From positions 124,001 to 188,000 of the forward strand of contig CAMBMS010000002.1 of the NCBI GenBank assembly GCA_945868845.1: a stretch of 64,000 nucleotides of DNA. The letters run 5' to 3'. The stretch comes from Asaia bogorensis. GTDB lineage: Bacteria; Pseudomonadota; Alphaproteobacteria; Acetobacterales; Acetobacteraceae. Made by a program: the position numbers and the translations under genes. Position 1 is the stretch's first letter. Each line of letters opens with the position of its first letter. The notes beneath the pieces were generated by a model, which was not told the DNA's origin, made no database searches, and was given only the letters and a program-made list of their open reading frames with translations. This document shows, piece by piece, positions 42,736 to 52,488 of the stretch.

Positions 42736-44382
42736 TTACTTCTTCCAGGGCGCCTGCTCTGGGCGGGGGATGCGTTCGAATACGTCGCCCAGTTCATGCC
42801 GGCCAGGAATGGCGGCGAACCGCCCCACCTTTTTCGAGTTGATCGCGTAATAGCCCATGCCCTCGATGATCGGGATCACAGTCCAGCTCTCCGCCACGAT
42901 TTCCACCATGCGATCGTTCAGCGCCGTGCGCCTGGCTGGATCGCGTTCATCCAGCAGGGCGCGATAGACATCCACGAAGGCTTGGCAGGCGGTCTGGCAA
43001 TTATCCTTGTCACCCAGCAAACGTTGCGTGCTGTCGGGCGAGTAGGAGGAGTTATAGCGCCACGGCGCATCCGGCCGCCCAGCGGTGCGATACATCGAGG
43101 CCCATCCCGCCAGGGCGGTTTGGCTGCTGGCTAGAGGTTGGAAGGACCCCCACTCATAGTGCTTCAAGTTTACACGCACGCCGATCTTGGTCCACATATC
43201 GGCGACGGAGGTGCCGATATCGACCATGAACTGCGTACCGGGTAGCGCCGTGTTGGCGAATTTTAACTCGAACCCGTTGGGATAACCTTCTTCGGCCAGG
43301 ATTTTCTTGGCCAGCGTCGGGTCATAGCGATAGGCCTCCCGCGCCCATTTTTCCCAGCGTTCGGTACTTAGGCTTTCGGTGTAACCGAAAGTGGCAAAAG
43401 GATATGGCAAGGAGGCTTTGCCGTTCATTACATGTTCGATTATTTGCTGGCGATCAATGGCGAGCGACAAAGCGTAGCGCACGCGCGACTTGGCGATCGG
43501 ATTGTCCTTCTGATCCGGTCGGTACGCGCCCCAGAACTGGAAAATCGCTTGCATGGTGCCAGGCACCGACATTACTTCGAGCCCGGCGCGCGCCGCGCCC
43601 AGCATGGTTTCCGGGCCGATGGAGGCGATTGCCACCTCGCCGGTGCGCACCATGGCGACGCGCGTGCTTTCTTCCGGCACCAGCACGATATGCAGGTTCT
43701 TGAAATGCGGCATACCGCGCCAGTGCGGCGCGGTGGTGGCCTCAAACTCAATCCGATCGCCAGGGACATTGCGCGCGAAGCGCCATGGCCCGCTGCCGAT
43801 CGGTTTGCGGCGGAATTCCTCTTCTCCCACGCGCTCGATATAGGTCTTGGGCATCACTGCGCCCTCGGGCGCCACGGCGCGTGACAGTGATGCCGGCAGG
43901 CCGATCTGCGGGCTGGTGGTGTTTACGCGCAAGGTCAGTGCGTCGACCACGTCGAAGCTCTTGATCGTCCGGCGCATGGTAGCCGCGGTCGCGGCGGTGG
44001 AATTCGGCGCCATCTGGCGTTGCAGGCTGAATTTTACGTCTTCGGCGGTAAGTTTATCGCCGTTATGGAATGTCAGTCCGGGGCGCAGGGTAAAAACCCA
44101 ACTCAGCCCATCCTCGGCGAGTTGCCAGCGTTCCGCCACGCCGGGGCCGACGCCGCCTTTTTCAAAATTGAAACCAACCAGGGAATCATACATCGCCGCC
44201 TGATAGACGGCGTTGCCCGGGCGTTGTTCCAGGATCGGGTCCAATGTCTGCGCGGCGAGGGATTCGACCGCGAAGACAAGGGTACCAGATTGCGCCTGCG
44301 CCTGCGCCCACGCCGCGTGCCAGGGTGCCAGCGCGATCGATGCTGCCAACAACCATGCCGAAACGCCACGAAGATGCTTCAC
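42736..44382 (-). CDS. Peptide/nickel-type ABC transporter substrate-binding protein (family 5)
   Basis: The 548-residue periplasmic protein begins with a signal peptide ([20 protein letters not shown], cleavage near AWA-QAQAQ). Family-5 marks are the N-terminal [40 protein letters not shown], the [16 protein letters not shown] segment and the C-terminal region with [20 protein letters not shown]. It is the first gene of the minus-strand operon, so it selects the compound that the amidase and CoA transferase then process. The ligand cannot be read from sequence; dipeptides, opines and amide conjugates are possible. Confidence 0.93.
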   Translation of the reverse strand: MKHLRGVSAWLLAASIALAPWHAAWAQAQAQSGTLVFAVESLAAQTLDPILEQRPGNAVYQAAMYDSLVGFNFEKGGVGPGVAERWQLAEDGLSWVFTLRPGLTFHNGDKLTAEDVKFSLQRQMAPNSTAATAATMRRTIKSFDVVDALTLRVNTTSPQIGLPASLSRAVAPEGAVMPKTYIERVGEEEFRRKPIGSGPWRFARNVPGDRIEFEATTAPHWRGMPHFKNLHIVLVPEESTRVAMVRTGEVAIASIGPETMLGAARAGLEVMSVPGTMQAIFQFWGAYRPDQKDNPIAKSRVRYALSLAIDRQQIIEHVMNGKASLPYPFATFGYTESLSTERWEKWAREAYRYDPTLAKKILAEEGYPNGFELKFANTALPGTQFMVDIGTSVADMWTKIGVRVNLKHYEWGSFQPLASSQTALAGWASMYRTAGRPDAPWRYNSSYSPDSTQRLLGDKDNCQTACQAFVDVYRALLDERDPARRTALNDRMVEIVAESWTVIPIIEGMGYYAINSKKVGRFAAIPGRHELGDVFERIPRPEQAPWKK

Positions 44383-44584
44383 GATCCACCCCCCATTGTT
44401 TTTTTATGTAACGCGCGTCGTGCCTTGCTGCGCGTGCGCCGACTATCTGCAGCGGGCCAAGATGTTGTCAAGTACCACGCCGGTAGTGTCCAAGCTTGAA
44501 GTCCGGTATCGGCCTGCACCCCGGATTGACAGGGTGCGGCGTGGCCGCTTTGGTCACGCATCCCATTTTTCGTGCGAGCATACT

Positions 44585-45034
44585 ATGAGCAAGCCTATCC
44601 TGATCCTCAACGGCCCCAACCTGAACCTGCTGGGCACTCGGGAGCCGGAAATCTATGGTGCCACCACATTGGCTGGAGTGGAGGCGATGTGCCGGGCCCG
44701 CGCGGTAGCCTTGGGGTTGGAGATTTCCTTCCGCCAATCCAACCATGAGGGGCAACTGGTGGATTGGATCCATGAGGCGATCCATGACGCGGCGGGCATC
44801 ATCATCAATCCGGCGGCCTATACCCATACCTCCGTTGCCATTCTGGATGCGCTGAAGAACGTAAAAGCGCCGATTATCGAGCTGCACATTTCCAACACGC
44901 ATCAGCGGGAAGAATTTCGCCATCGCTCGTTCGTCTCGCCGGTCGCCACCGCGACCATCATGGGCTTGGGCGTAGATGGTTACCCGATCGCGGTGGAAGC
45001 AATGGCGCGGCTGATCGCGGCGCGCGCAAAGTAA
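44585..45034 (+). CDS. aroQ: Type II 3-dehydroquinate dehydratase
   Basis: The dodecameric enzyme removes water from 3-dehydroquinate in the shikimate pathway. The 149-residue sequence has all key residues: [17 protein letters not shown] with Tyr24, N75 and H81 in [11 protein letters not shown]101 in [17 protein letters not shown], and Arg112. TTGACA at 44526-44531 may be its -35 element, though the -10 is poor. ATG at 44585 was chosen because the conserved [12 protein letters not shown] start lies here; the frame from 44213 is unrelated. Confidence 0.96.
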   Translation: MSKPILILNGPNLNLLGTREPEIYGATTLAGVEAMCRARAVALGLEISFRQSNHEGQLVDWIHEAIHDAAGIIINPAAYTHTSVAILDALKNVKAPIIELHISNTHQREEFRHRSFVSPVATATIMGLGVDGYPIAVEAMARLIAARAK

Positions 45035-45073
45035 GCAGAGACACGGGTGGGTGACCGCCCGCTCCGCCGGCGT

Positions 45074-45775
45074 CTACATCTGAGACCGGTCGAAAATTTG
45101 CGTGATTCGGCCCGCCGCTTTCTCTGCCGCCTGCTCCGAGGGCACGCCGGAATAGCCTGGATGGTAGCTCATCCACCATGGTACACGCGGCTTGTTCACC
45201 GTCATATCCACCGCGGCGGGCCGGTGCGGATCGGCCTTGTCGGTCCACCACGGATCGTTCTTGATGATGCTGGGCATGACGGGCAGGTAGCGCGCGCGAG
45301 TTTTCGTGAGATATTTTTTCATATTTTGTCAGGCGGACTGAAATCGCGCAGCAGCGCCTTGGCCGGATCGACGTTCTTCGCCCCTTTCGGGGTCGGGTTG
45401 GGGGTGACAAAGAGCAGGTTGGGTATTTCCTTGCCATCGTTGCCGTGCGGCAGACCCTGGGTAATGATTTCCTTATAGTAATGGTTCGGTTTCTCCATCT
45501 GCGCCACGGAGATGAAGATGGTGGCGTCCGGCGTTATCGCGATCTGCATGGCGAAGAACGCGTTGTTGTTGTCTACGTCTAGCTAATTTACCGCGCCAGG
45601 CGGCATGTAGCCTTTCTTAAATGGCGTGGTCAGCCGTTTCAGCGCCGCCACGGCCGCCTTTCGCACAGCGGGATCGTCAATGTTCAGCTTGCCGTCGGGC
45701 TTGACGATGTCGACGCCGCTATGGCTGATCAGGAACTGGTGGAACAGCGTGTTGGCATTGGCCTCTCGGCACAAG
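45074..45775 (-). pseudogene. Extracellular (family 1) ABC solute-binding protein, truncated and broken
   Basis: The minus strand encodes the C-terminal half of a solute-binding protein: LFHQFLISHSGVDIVKPDGK, AALKRLTTPFKKGYMPPGAV, then N, TAG, LDVDNNNAFFAMQI, PNLLFVTPNPTPKGAKN, and in a new frame KKYLTKTRARYLPVMPS, VPWWMSYHPGYSGVPSEQAA. The TAG at about 45585 replaces Trp of the VNWxDxDNNNAF motif, and a frameshift falls near 45320. The N-terminal part is missing. Bases 45776-45928 hold nothing recognisable. Confidence 0.8.
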
Positions 45776-45928
45776 GATAGCGGCGCCGTCCGGGGCGTTT
45801 CGGTTGTTGTTTTTAGGGCCAGGCAAGGGTAGCCGACAGATGGTCTATGAGCTGGGATTCTCGCTGAGCCGACTGGTTGCGCGCCTGGGACCCTGCCGGT
45901 AACGTCCGCCAACAAGGAGAACCGACTG

Positions 45929-46567
45929 ATGGACATGCGTGGTGAGCGGCGGATCCAGGCGCCGCGCCAAGAGGTGTGGGATGCGCTGAACGATTCTGAA
46001 ACCTTACAAGCCTGTATTCCCGGCTGCGAGAGCATGGAACGGGTGGGGGACCACGAATTGAAGGCGATCGCCGCGGTGAAGCTCGGTCCGATCTCCGCCC
46101 GCTTTGCTGGCAAGGTGACGTTGAGCGAGATCGACCCGCCTAATGGCTATGTGATTTCGGGCGAGGGCCAGGGCGGCGTGGCGGGTTTCGCCAAGGGTGA
46201 CGCCAGCGTTCGGCTGAGCGATGAAAATGGCGGTACCTTGCTGACCTATGCGGTGAAGGCGCAGGTCGGCGGCAAGATCGCGCAATTGGGCGCGAGATTG
46301 ATCGATGCGTCGGCCAAGCAGATGGCGGAGATTTTTTTCGATCGGTTCTCGGCACGCCTCGCCCCAGCGATTGCCGCTTCGGCGATGGCAGTGCCGCTCG
46401 CCGCTGACCCGCATATCGTGGATACCTTGGTGGCGCCGGTGCCGCGCAGCGTGGGGATTTTCGATCTGATCCCGCCGAAGCCCTATGGCGTGCCTATCGT
46501 CGGCTGGGTGGGCATGGGTGCCGGCATCGTTATTCTGTTGATCCTGGTTGGAAGCTTTTTGCGGTGA
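45929..46567 (+). CDS. coxG: CoxG-family SRPBCC protein (membrane-anchored)
   Basis: The 212-residue protein has the CoxG (CO dehydrogenase subunit G) SRPBCC fold: MDMRGERRIQAPRQEVWDAL and ALNDSETLQACIPGCESMER, then LGPISARFAGKVTLSEIDPP and a long helix. Residues 188-212 form a C-terminal membrane helix (VGWVGMGAGIVILLILVG). In Oligotropha CoxG is thought to tether CO dehydrogenase to the inner membrane. It begins a six-gene plus-strand operon, with GGAG before the ATG. The GTG of the next gene overlaps its TGA. Confidence 0.92.
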   Translation: MDMRGERRIQAPRQEVWDALNDSETLQACIPGCESMERVGDHELKAIAAVKLGPISARFAGKVTLSEIDPPNGYVISGEGQGGVAGFAKGDASVRLSDENGGTLLTYAVKAQVGGKIAQLGARLIDASAKQMAEIFFDRFSARLAPAIAASAMAVPLAADPHIVDTLVAPVPRSVGIFDLIPPKPYGVPIVGWVGMGAGIVILLILVGSFLR

Positions 46568-47469
46568 GCCTGCCCGCAACCGTGACCGACACCGCCGCCC
46601 TGCTCGCCGGGCAGGGCTATATCGCCGATCGGGAACTGGCGACCACCGTGCATCTGGCGCTCGCCATGGGCCGGCCGCTGCTGCTGGAGGGCGAGCCGGG
46701 CACTGGCAAGACGGAGATCGCCAAGGTGCTGGCTGCCGGGTCGGGGCGGCGGCTGGTGCGGTTGCAATGCTATGACGGCATGGATCTCTCCGCCGCCGCC
46801 TATGAATGGGATCATGCGCGGCAGTTGATGGCCATTCGCATGGCAGAGGCTGTTGGGGATACCAATCGGGCAGCCTTATCCTCCGATATTTATACGCGCG
46901 GTTTTTTGCAGGCGCGGCCGCTGCTGTCTGCCATCGACCCCGATCTGCCGCCCGCCGTACTGTTGATCGACGAGTTGGACCGCGCCGATGAACCGTTTGA
47001 GGCGTTTCTGCTCGAACTACTTGCCGATTATCAGATTTCGGTGCCGGAACTGGGCACGATCCGCGCGGGTATCAAGCCGATCGTGGTGCTGACATCCAAC
47101 CGCACGCGCGAGGTGCATGACGCGATCAGGCGGCGTTGCTTGTATCATTGGGTCGATTATCCCGATGCCGCGCGCGAACGTGCCATCCTGGCGATCAAGG
47201 CGCCGGAAGTCGGGGAAACTCTATCCGCGCTGGTCGTCGCTTTCGTGCAGCGGCTGCGTACGACGGAATTATTCAAACAGCCGGGGGTGGCGGAGACGAT
47301 CGACTGGGCGCAGGCGCTGACCTATCTGAACCAGAAAGACTTGCTGCCGGAGGCAGTGGATGAAACCCTGGGGGTGCTGCTGAAATACCAGGATGACATT
47401 GCCAGGGTTCGCGGCGCGGAAGCCGCCCGGCTGATCACCGGGGCGCGCGAAGCGGTGGACGCGGCATGA
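46564..47469 (+). CDS. coxD: MoxR-family AAA+ ATPase (CoxD-like)
   Basis: The 301-residue ATPase has Walker A LLEGEPGTGKTEIAK (about 40-54) and Walker B AVLLIDELDRADEPF (about 124-138), followed by LTSNRTREVHDAIRRR with sensor and arginine-finger residues. CoxD in Oligotropha remodels the Cu/S/Mo active site together with the VWA protein CoxE. The start is GTG at 46564, overlapping the CoxG stop (GTGA). The next gene encodes the VWA partner, again with a 4-base overlap. Confidence 0.92.
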   Translation: MSLPATVTDTAALLAGQGYIADRELATTVHLALAMGRPLLLEGEPGTGKTEIAKVLAAGSGRRLVRLQCYDGMDLSAAAYEWDHARQLMAIRMAEAVGDTNRAALSSDIYTRGFLQARPLLSAIDPDLPPAVLLIDELDRADEPFEAFLLELLADYQISVPELGTIRAGIKPIVVLTSNRTREVHDAIRRRCLYHWVDYPDAARERAILAIKAPEVGETLSALVVAFVQRLRTTELFKQPGVAETIDWAQALTYLNQKDLLPEAVDETLGVLLKYQDDIARVRGAEAARLITGAREAVDAA

Positions 47470-48698
47470 ATAATTCGGGGTACGCGTTGGATGAATCCCC
47501 GGGGCACCTTGCCGCCAATGTGCTGAATTTTATCCGCCTGCTGCGCCGGGCCGGATTGCCGGTGGGGCCGGCGGAGAGCCTGGCGGCTGTGAATGCGCTG
47601 CTCAGTATCGATCTCGGCGATAAAATCCAGGTGCGTACCGCCTTGCGCGCGGTAGTGATTCACCGGCGCGAGCATCAGGAGGTGTTCGACCAGGCGTTTT
47701 CCCTGTTCTGGCGTGATCCCACTGCCGCCGAGCAGGCGGTGGCGATGGCGTTGCTGGAGGCGCAGAAGGACAAGAAACAGGATCGCGCGCCACCGGCTTC
47801 ACGCCGGGTGGCGGAGGCGTTTGCCTCTCCGCGCGATCCGAAGCCGCGCGTCGAGGAATCGCCGCCGGTGGTCGATGCGGTGCTGACGATGAGCGATCGT
47901 GAGCGGTTGCAACGGATGGATTTCGAGGCGATGAGCGCGGATGAGATTAACCGTGCTAAGGCGGAAATCCGGCGTTTGCATTTGCCGCTAGATTTGCATA
48001 GGACCCGCCGGCTGCGCCCCGATCCGTTGGGGCCGGCCATCGATCTTCGCCGGACCATACGCGCCAGCCTGCGACAGGGTGGGGAGATTCTGGACATTGC
48101 CAAAAGTCGGCAGGTGACGCGGCCGCCACCTTTGGTGTTGCTGTGCGATATTTCCGGGTCGATGTCGCGCTATGCGCAGATACTACTGCACTTTCTGCAC
48201 GCGGTGACAAATGACCGCGACCGGGTAAATGTGTTCCTATTCGGCACACGGCTGACCAATATCACTCGGCAATTGCGTCATCGCGACCCGGAAGTGGCGT
48301 TTCAAATGGTGTCGCATATTGTCCCCGACTGGTCTGGCGGCACGCGGATCGGGGAATCACTGGAGGGCTTCAACCGGGATTGGGCGCGGCGAGTGCTGGG
48401 GCAGGGCGCGGTGGTGCTGCTGATCACCGATGGGCTGGATCGGCCGCGTGACCAGCACGGGTTACGGGTGCTGACGGATAATATGGACCGGCTGCATCGC
48501 AGCTGCCGGCGGCTGATCTGGCTCAATCCGCTGTTGCGCTGGGATGGGTTCGAGCCAAAGTCACAGGGGATACGCGCCATGCTTCCGCATGTGGATGATT
48601 TCTGTCCTGTGCATAATCTAACCAGTCTGCGCGCCTTGATCGATCTATTATCGCGTCCCGCGCCGGCGCGGCAAACAACCTGGAGGTCCGCAGCATGA
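47466..48698 (+). CDS. coxE: VWA-domain protein (CoxE-like)
   Basis: The 410-residue protein carries a C-terminal von Willebrand A domain with MIDAS motif VLLCDISGSMSRYA (D228, S230, S232). N-terminal residues 1-200 are helical and match the CoxE family (LRRAGLPVGPAESLAAVNAL). Paired with the MoxR ATPase, it forms a chaperone for metal-centre assembly. The Ile-rich VFLFGTRLTNITRQL and DWSGGTRIGESLEGF segments are also CoxE-like. It is coupled by 4-base overlaps on both sides. Confidence 0.92.
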   Translation: MNNSGYALDESPGHLAANVLNFIRLLRRAGLPVGPAESLAAVNALLSIDLGDKIQVRTALRAVVIHRREHQEVFDQAFSLFWRDPTAAEQAVAMALLEAQKDKKQDRAPPASRRVAEAFASPRDPKPRVEESPPVVDAVLTMSDRERLQRMDFEAMSADEINRAKAEIRRLHLPLDLHRTRRLRPDPLGPAIDLRRTIRASLRQGGEILDIAKSRQVTRPPPLVLLCDISGSMSRYAQILLHFLHAVTNDRDRVNVFLFGTRLTNITRQLRHRDPEVAFQMVSHIVPDWSGGTRIGESLEGFNRDWARRVLGQGAVVLLITDGLDRPRDQHGLRVLTDNMDRLHRSCRRLIWLNPLLRWDGFEPKSQGIRAMLPHVDDFCPVHNLTSLRALIDLLSRPAPARQTTWRSAA

Positions 48699-49021
48699 GC
48701 CTACAAGAACATGACGATATTCTGGCCATCGCCGCCGCCTGGCGCGCCGCCGGGGAGGACGTGGCGGTCGCGACGGTAACGGAGACATGGGGTAGCTCGC
48801 CGCGCCCACCAGGCAGCCAGATGGCGGTGACGAAAACCGGCAAGATGGCGGGGTCTGTTTCCGGTGGTTGCATCGAGGGCGCGGTTGCCGACATTGCCCT
48901 GCAAACGATGGAAACCGGCGTGCCGCAATTGATGGATTTCGGCATTACCAATGAACGTGCCTGGGAGGTCGGCCTTGCCTGTGGTGGAAAGCTGAAGGTG
49001 TTCGTGGAGAAACTTTGGTGA
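48695..49021 (+). CDS. XdhC/CoxI family protein, N-terminal domain only
   Basis: The 108-residue protein contains just the first XdhC domain: IAAAWRAAGEDVAVATVTET, WGSSPRPPGSQMAVTKTGKM, and SGGCIEGAVADIALQTMETG with the conserved cysteine. XdhC-type proteins bind the molybdenum cofactor and sulfurate it before insertion. The Rossmann half normally fused to this domain is encoded by the next gene, so the family protein is split in two here, as in cox clusters (CoxF and CoxI). Overlaps of 4 bases join it to both neighbours. Confidence 0.88.
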   Translation: MSLQEHDDILAIAAAWRAAGEDVAVATVTETWGSSPRPPGSQMAVTKTGKMAGSVSGGCIEGAVADIALQTMETGVPQLMDFGITNERAWEVGLACGGKLKVFVEKLW

Positions 49022-49728
49022 CCCCGGAACTGATCGCGGCGCTGGAAGCCGCGAAGCGTGCCGGCCGCCCGGTTGTGGCCTCCACCAAATTGCCGACAGG
49101 CGAGCAGTTTCTGCTGCCCGATCCGGCCGCGCCGGCGGATGTGAACGAAGCCGCACGGATGGCGTTGCGCGCCGATGAAAGCGGCACGCATAAACTGGAA
49201 TCTGGTGAATGGTTTTTGCATGTGCATAACCCGAAGCCACGTATCGTCGTCGTCGGCGCCGTGCATATCGCGCAGGCGTTAGTGCCAGTGGCATCGCAGG
49301 TGGGTTGGGCGGTGACGGTGGTCGATCCGCGTCGGTCGTTTGCCACCGACGAGCGGTTTCCCCACGTGACCGTTTCCACCGATTGGCCGGATGAGGCGCT
49401 GGATAAATTGCGACCGGATGTGCGCACCGCCGTGGTGACCTTGACGCATGATCCGAAGCTGGACGATCCGGCGTTGGACCGGGCGTTGAAATCGCCAGCC
49501 TTTTATATCGGCGCGCTGGGGTCTCGGCGCACGCACGCGGCGCGGCTCGGGCGGTTGCGGGAATTGGGCCATACGGATGAGGCGATGGCGCGGATCCATG
49601 GTCCCGTTGGGCTGAATATCGAGGCGGTGACGGCGCCAGAGATCGCGCTCTCGATTATGGCGGAAATCGTTGCCGCGCATCGTGGTGCGCCGCTTGGACA
49701 GGCGCAGAAAGGTAAACCAACGACGTGA
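49018..49728 (+). CDS. XdhC/CoxI family protein, C-terminal Rossmann part
   Basis: The roughly 236-residue protein ends in the XdhC Rossmann domain: RIVVVGAVHIAQALVPVASQ (about 79-98), AVTVVDPRRSFATDERFPHV, VVTLTHDPKLDDPALDRAL and FYIGALGSRRTHAARLGRLR. Position 84 of the dinucleotide loop is Ala where most relatives have Gly, then His. It is the partner half of the gene before, to mature a Mo hydroxylase. Start GTG at 49018 overlaps the previous stop; TTG at 49015 is an alternative. The next gene overlaps by GTGA. Confidence 0.88.
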   Translation: MTPELIAALEAAKRAGRPVVASTKLPTGEQFLLPDPAAPADVNEAARMALRADESGTHKLESGEWFLHVHNPKPRIVVVGAVHIAQALVPVASQVGWAVTVVDPRRSFATDERFPHVTVSTDWPDEALDKLRPDVRTAVVTLTHDPKLDDPALDRALKSPAFYIGALGSRRTHAARLGRLRELGHTDEAMARIHGPVGLNIEAVTAPEIALSIMAEIVAAHRGAPLGQAQKGKPTT

Positions 49729-51389
49729 TCTTTGGCACCATCCCGATGGAAGAAGCAAAGGGCTGCATACTGGCGCATTCGCACCGCCTAGGCGGCAAGG
49801 TGCTGCGCAAGGGATCGGTGATTGATGACATGGTGTTGGCGGACTTGCGCGCGGATGGGCGGACGGAGATCACCGCCGTGCGTTTGCAGCCGGGCGATGT
49901 CCCGGAAGATATTGCCGCGGATCGTCTGGCGGAGGCGCTGCTATCGCCGTTGATCGCCCGCTCGCGTGCTGCCACAGGCCGCGTTAACCTGGCGGCGGAG
50001 GTGCCGGGGTTGCTGCGCGTCAACACGGCAAAGATCGATCAGTTGAACGCCATTGATGAAAGCATCACGGTGGGCACCCTACTCGATTACGCCGTGATCG
50101 CGCCGCGCGAATTGCTAGCGACCATCAAGATCATTCCCTTCGCGGTGGCCGGCCATGTGCTGGCGGTGGCGGAAGCCCTGGCACGCCAGGGCAGCCCGGC
50201 GTTCAGCCTGCACCCGTTCCAGGCGTTGAAGGTGGGGCTAATTCTCACGGAATTGCCGGGGATGAAGGACAGCGTCGCTGACAAGGCGATCGAGGTGACG
50301 ACGACGCGGGTGGCGGCATTGACGGGAACCGTGCTGCCGGTGCTGCGCTGCGCGCATGAGGAAGGCGCGATAGTCAGGGCGCTTGTAATATTGGAAAAAC
50401 AGGGTGCGGATTTATTTTTGATTGTCGGTGCGTCTGCCGTGGTGGATCGGGAAGATGTTTGCCCGGCGGCCATCGTGCGGGCGGGCGGGGAGATTTTGCA
50501 TTTTGGCATGCCGGTGGATCCGGGCAACCAGATTTGTCTTGGCCGCATCGGTGAGAAGCCGGCCTTGGTGCTTCCGGGTTGCGCGCGCAGCCCGAAACTC
50601 AATGGCATCGATTTTGTCCTAGGCCGGCTGTTCGCGGGATTGAAAGTAACACCGGCCGACGTGATGCGCATGGGCGTCGGGGGGTTGCTGAAGGAGATGG
50701 ATAACCGGCCGATGCCGCGCGAGAAAGCCACGGCGACGCCGGCCACCGGGTTGTCGCCGCGCGCCGCGCCGACGATCGCCGCATTGGTGCTGGCGGCCGG
50801 ACGGTCGCGGCGGATGGCGCCGCATAACAAGCTTCTGGTAGCTGACCGGTCTGGCAAAACCATGATCGCGCGCGTCGTGGATAATGTACTGTCATCCGGC
50901 GCGCGTCCCGTGCTGGTAGTGCTGGGGCATCAATCCGAGCAGATCGAGGCGGCGCTAGTGGGTAAGCCGGTGCGTTTTGTTTACGCCGCCGATTACGCGG
51001 AAGGCCTGTCCGCTAGCCTGAAAGCCGGCATCGCCGCTGTGCCGGCCGAGAGCGCTGCTGCCATTGTTTGTCTGGGTGACATGCCGCTGGTGACCGGGCG
51101 AATGATCGACCGGTTGCTCGGCGCCTACGATGTCGAGGGGGGACGGCAGATTGTTCTGCCCACCTTCCGTGGCAAGCAGGGCAATCCGATGCTGTGGGAC
51201 CGGCGGTTCTTCTCGGAGATCCTGCAAATTAGCGGTGATTCGGGTGCGCGGTTCCTGACCGGGAAATATGCCGAGGTGCTGGCCGAGATCGAAATGGGCG
51301 ACGATGCTGTGCTACGCGATTTTGATACGACCGATGCCCTGGCGACCTTGCCCGCGCGCATGCGCCCGGCGAACATGGGCGGCCCTTAG
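49725..51389 (+). CDS. Molybdopterin-binding / MobA-like nucleotidyltransferase fusion
   Basis: The 554-residue protein fuses two domains. Residues 1-340 resemble a MoeA/CinA-type molybdopterin-binding protein (GCILAHSHRLGGKVLRKGSV, LPVLRCAHEEGAIVRAL, LVLPGCARSPKLNGIDFVLG). Residues about 347-545 are a MobA/MocA-like NTP transferase (AALVLAAGRSRRMAPHNKLL; CLGDMPLVTGRMIDRLL; GKQGNPMLWDRRFFSEI). The second part should attach CMP or GMP to molybdopterin, making the cytosine dinucleotide form used by cox-type hydroxylases. It ends the operon. Start GTG at 49725 overlaps the XdhC stop. Confidence 0.9.
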   Translation: MIFGTIPMEEAKGCILAHSHRLGGKVLRKGSVIDDMVLADLRADGRTEITAVRLQPGDVPEDIAADRLAEALLSPLIARSRAATGRVNLAAEVPGLLRVNTAKIDQLNAIDESITVGTLLDYAVIAPRELLATIKIIPFAVAGHVLAVAEALARQGSPAFSLHPFQALKVGLILTELPGMKDSVADKAIEVTTTRVAALTGTVLPVLRCAHEEGAIVRALVILEKQGADLFLIVGASAVVDREDVCPAAIVRAGGEILHFGMPVDPGNQICLGRIGEKPALVLPGCARSPKLNGIDFVLGRLFAGLKVTPADVMRMGVGGLLKEMDNRPMPREKATATPATGLSPRAAPTIAALVLAAGRSRRMAPHNKLLVADRSGKTMIARVVDNVLSSGARPVLVVLGHQSEQIEAALVGKPVRFVYAADYAEGLSASLKAGIAAVPAESAAAIVCLGDMPLVTGRMIDRLLGAYDVEGGRQIVLPTFRGKQGNPMLWDRRFFSEILQISGDSGARFLTGKYAEVLAEIEMGDDAVLRDFDTTDALATLPARMRPANMGGP

Positions 51390-51411
51390 CGCCCATTAGA
51401 GGAAGAGTTCC

Positions 51412-52476
51412 GTGAAATTCGGCTTGATGACGCAGATCCAGATGCCGCGCCCATGGGGACAGAATGCGGAAGTGATGGCGTATCGTCACGCCATCGACCA
51501 GGTGGTGGCGGCCGAAGCCGCGGGCTTTCAGTATTTCTGGGTGACGGAACAGCATTTCTTTCGGGAAATCGGCCATAGTCCATGCCCGGACATGATTCTG
51601 TCGGCTGTTAGCCAGCGTACCACGACCATACGCCTGGGTTTCGCGGTGATCGTGATGACGGTGCATAATCCGTATCACGTGGCTGAACGGGTCGCGACCT
51701 TGGATGTGCTGAGTCAAGGGCGGGTAGATTTCGGCATGGGGCGGGGTTCCACGCATTATATGGTGGAACCGTTTCATGTGGACCGCGTGACAGAGCGCGA
51801 TGTCGCCACTGAGGCGATCGAAGCGGTAATGAAGATGTTCGCCCATGAATATTTTCCAGGTTACAAAGGTAAGCATTTCGACTTGGTGGAACGCTATATC
51901 ACGCCGCGCCCGGTGCAGACGCCGCACCCGCCGTTATGGTCGGCGGCATCCAATCTGACCAGTTATGAACGGATCGGCCAGCAGGGACTGGGCGTGATTG
52001 GGGTGACGCGCAACAGTATTGCGGAAACGCGCGACGCTATCCGGTCCTATCGTACGGCGATCCGCTCGGCCGACCGGTCGCGGTTCGTTGGTCAATATGC
52101 GAATGAGCAGGTGGGCGGTTTTGCGCTGGCCTGCTGCCATGAGGATGATCGCACCGGGCGTGACATCGCCTGTGCCGCCGCGCGCTGGTACAATGGCGAT
52201 AATCAGGCGGAGATCAATCCGAAGCGATTTGCCACTGCCGGTGGCGTGGAAGCGGTGGTGAGAAAATTCCGCAGCCGTAGCAATGACGAGTTGATCGAGG
52301 ATGGCATGGCCATTGGCGGCAATTCGGATACGATTTCGCGCATCGTGGAAAAATGGGCGGAGGCTGGTCTGGATCAGATGATTTTTATTTTGCAGGCTGG
52401 GTACACGACGCAGGATCAGATCATGCGATCGATCGACCTGATAGGCGAAAAAGTTATTCCGCGTTTTGACGGTTAA
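51412..52476 (+). CDS. LLM-class flavin-dependent oxidoreductase
   Basis: The 354-residue luciferase-like protein has MKFGLMTQIQMPRPWGQNA at the start, FQYFWVTEQHFFREIG near 40 and GRVDFGMGRGSTHYMVEPFH around 103-122. This is the FMN-dependent monooxygenase group with His in EQHF. It begins 22 bases after the molybdopterin fusion gene (AGAGGAAGAG precedes the GTG) and may share its transcript. The next gene follows by 12 bases. A monooxygenase for an organosulfur or aromatic compound is possible, but the substrate is unknown. Confidence 0.9.
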   Translation: MKFGLMTQIQMPRPWGQNAEVMAYRHAIDQVVAAEAAGFQYFWVTEQHFFREIGHSPCPDMILSAVSQRTTTIRLGFAVIVMTVHNPYHVAERVATLDVLSQGRVDFGMGRGSTHYMVEPFHVDRVTERDVATEAIEAVMKMFAHEYFPGYKGKHFDLVERYITPRPVQTPHPPLWSAASNLTSYERIGQQGLGVIGVTRNSIAETRDAIRSYRTAIRSADRSRFVGQYANEQVGGFALACCHEDDRTGRDIACAAARWYNGDNQAEINPKRFATAGGVEAVVRKFRSRSNDELIEDGMAIGGNSDTISRIVEKWAEAGLDQMIFILQAGYTTQDQIMRSIDLIGEKVIPRFDG

Positions 52477-52488
52477 CAAGTATACCGC

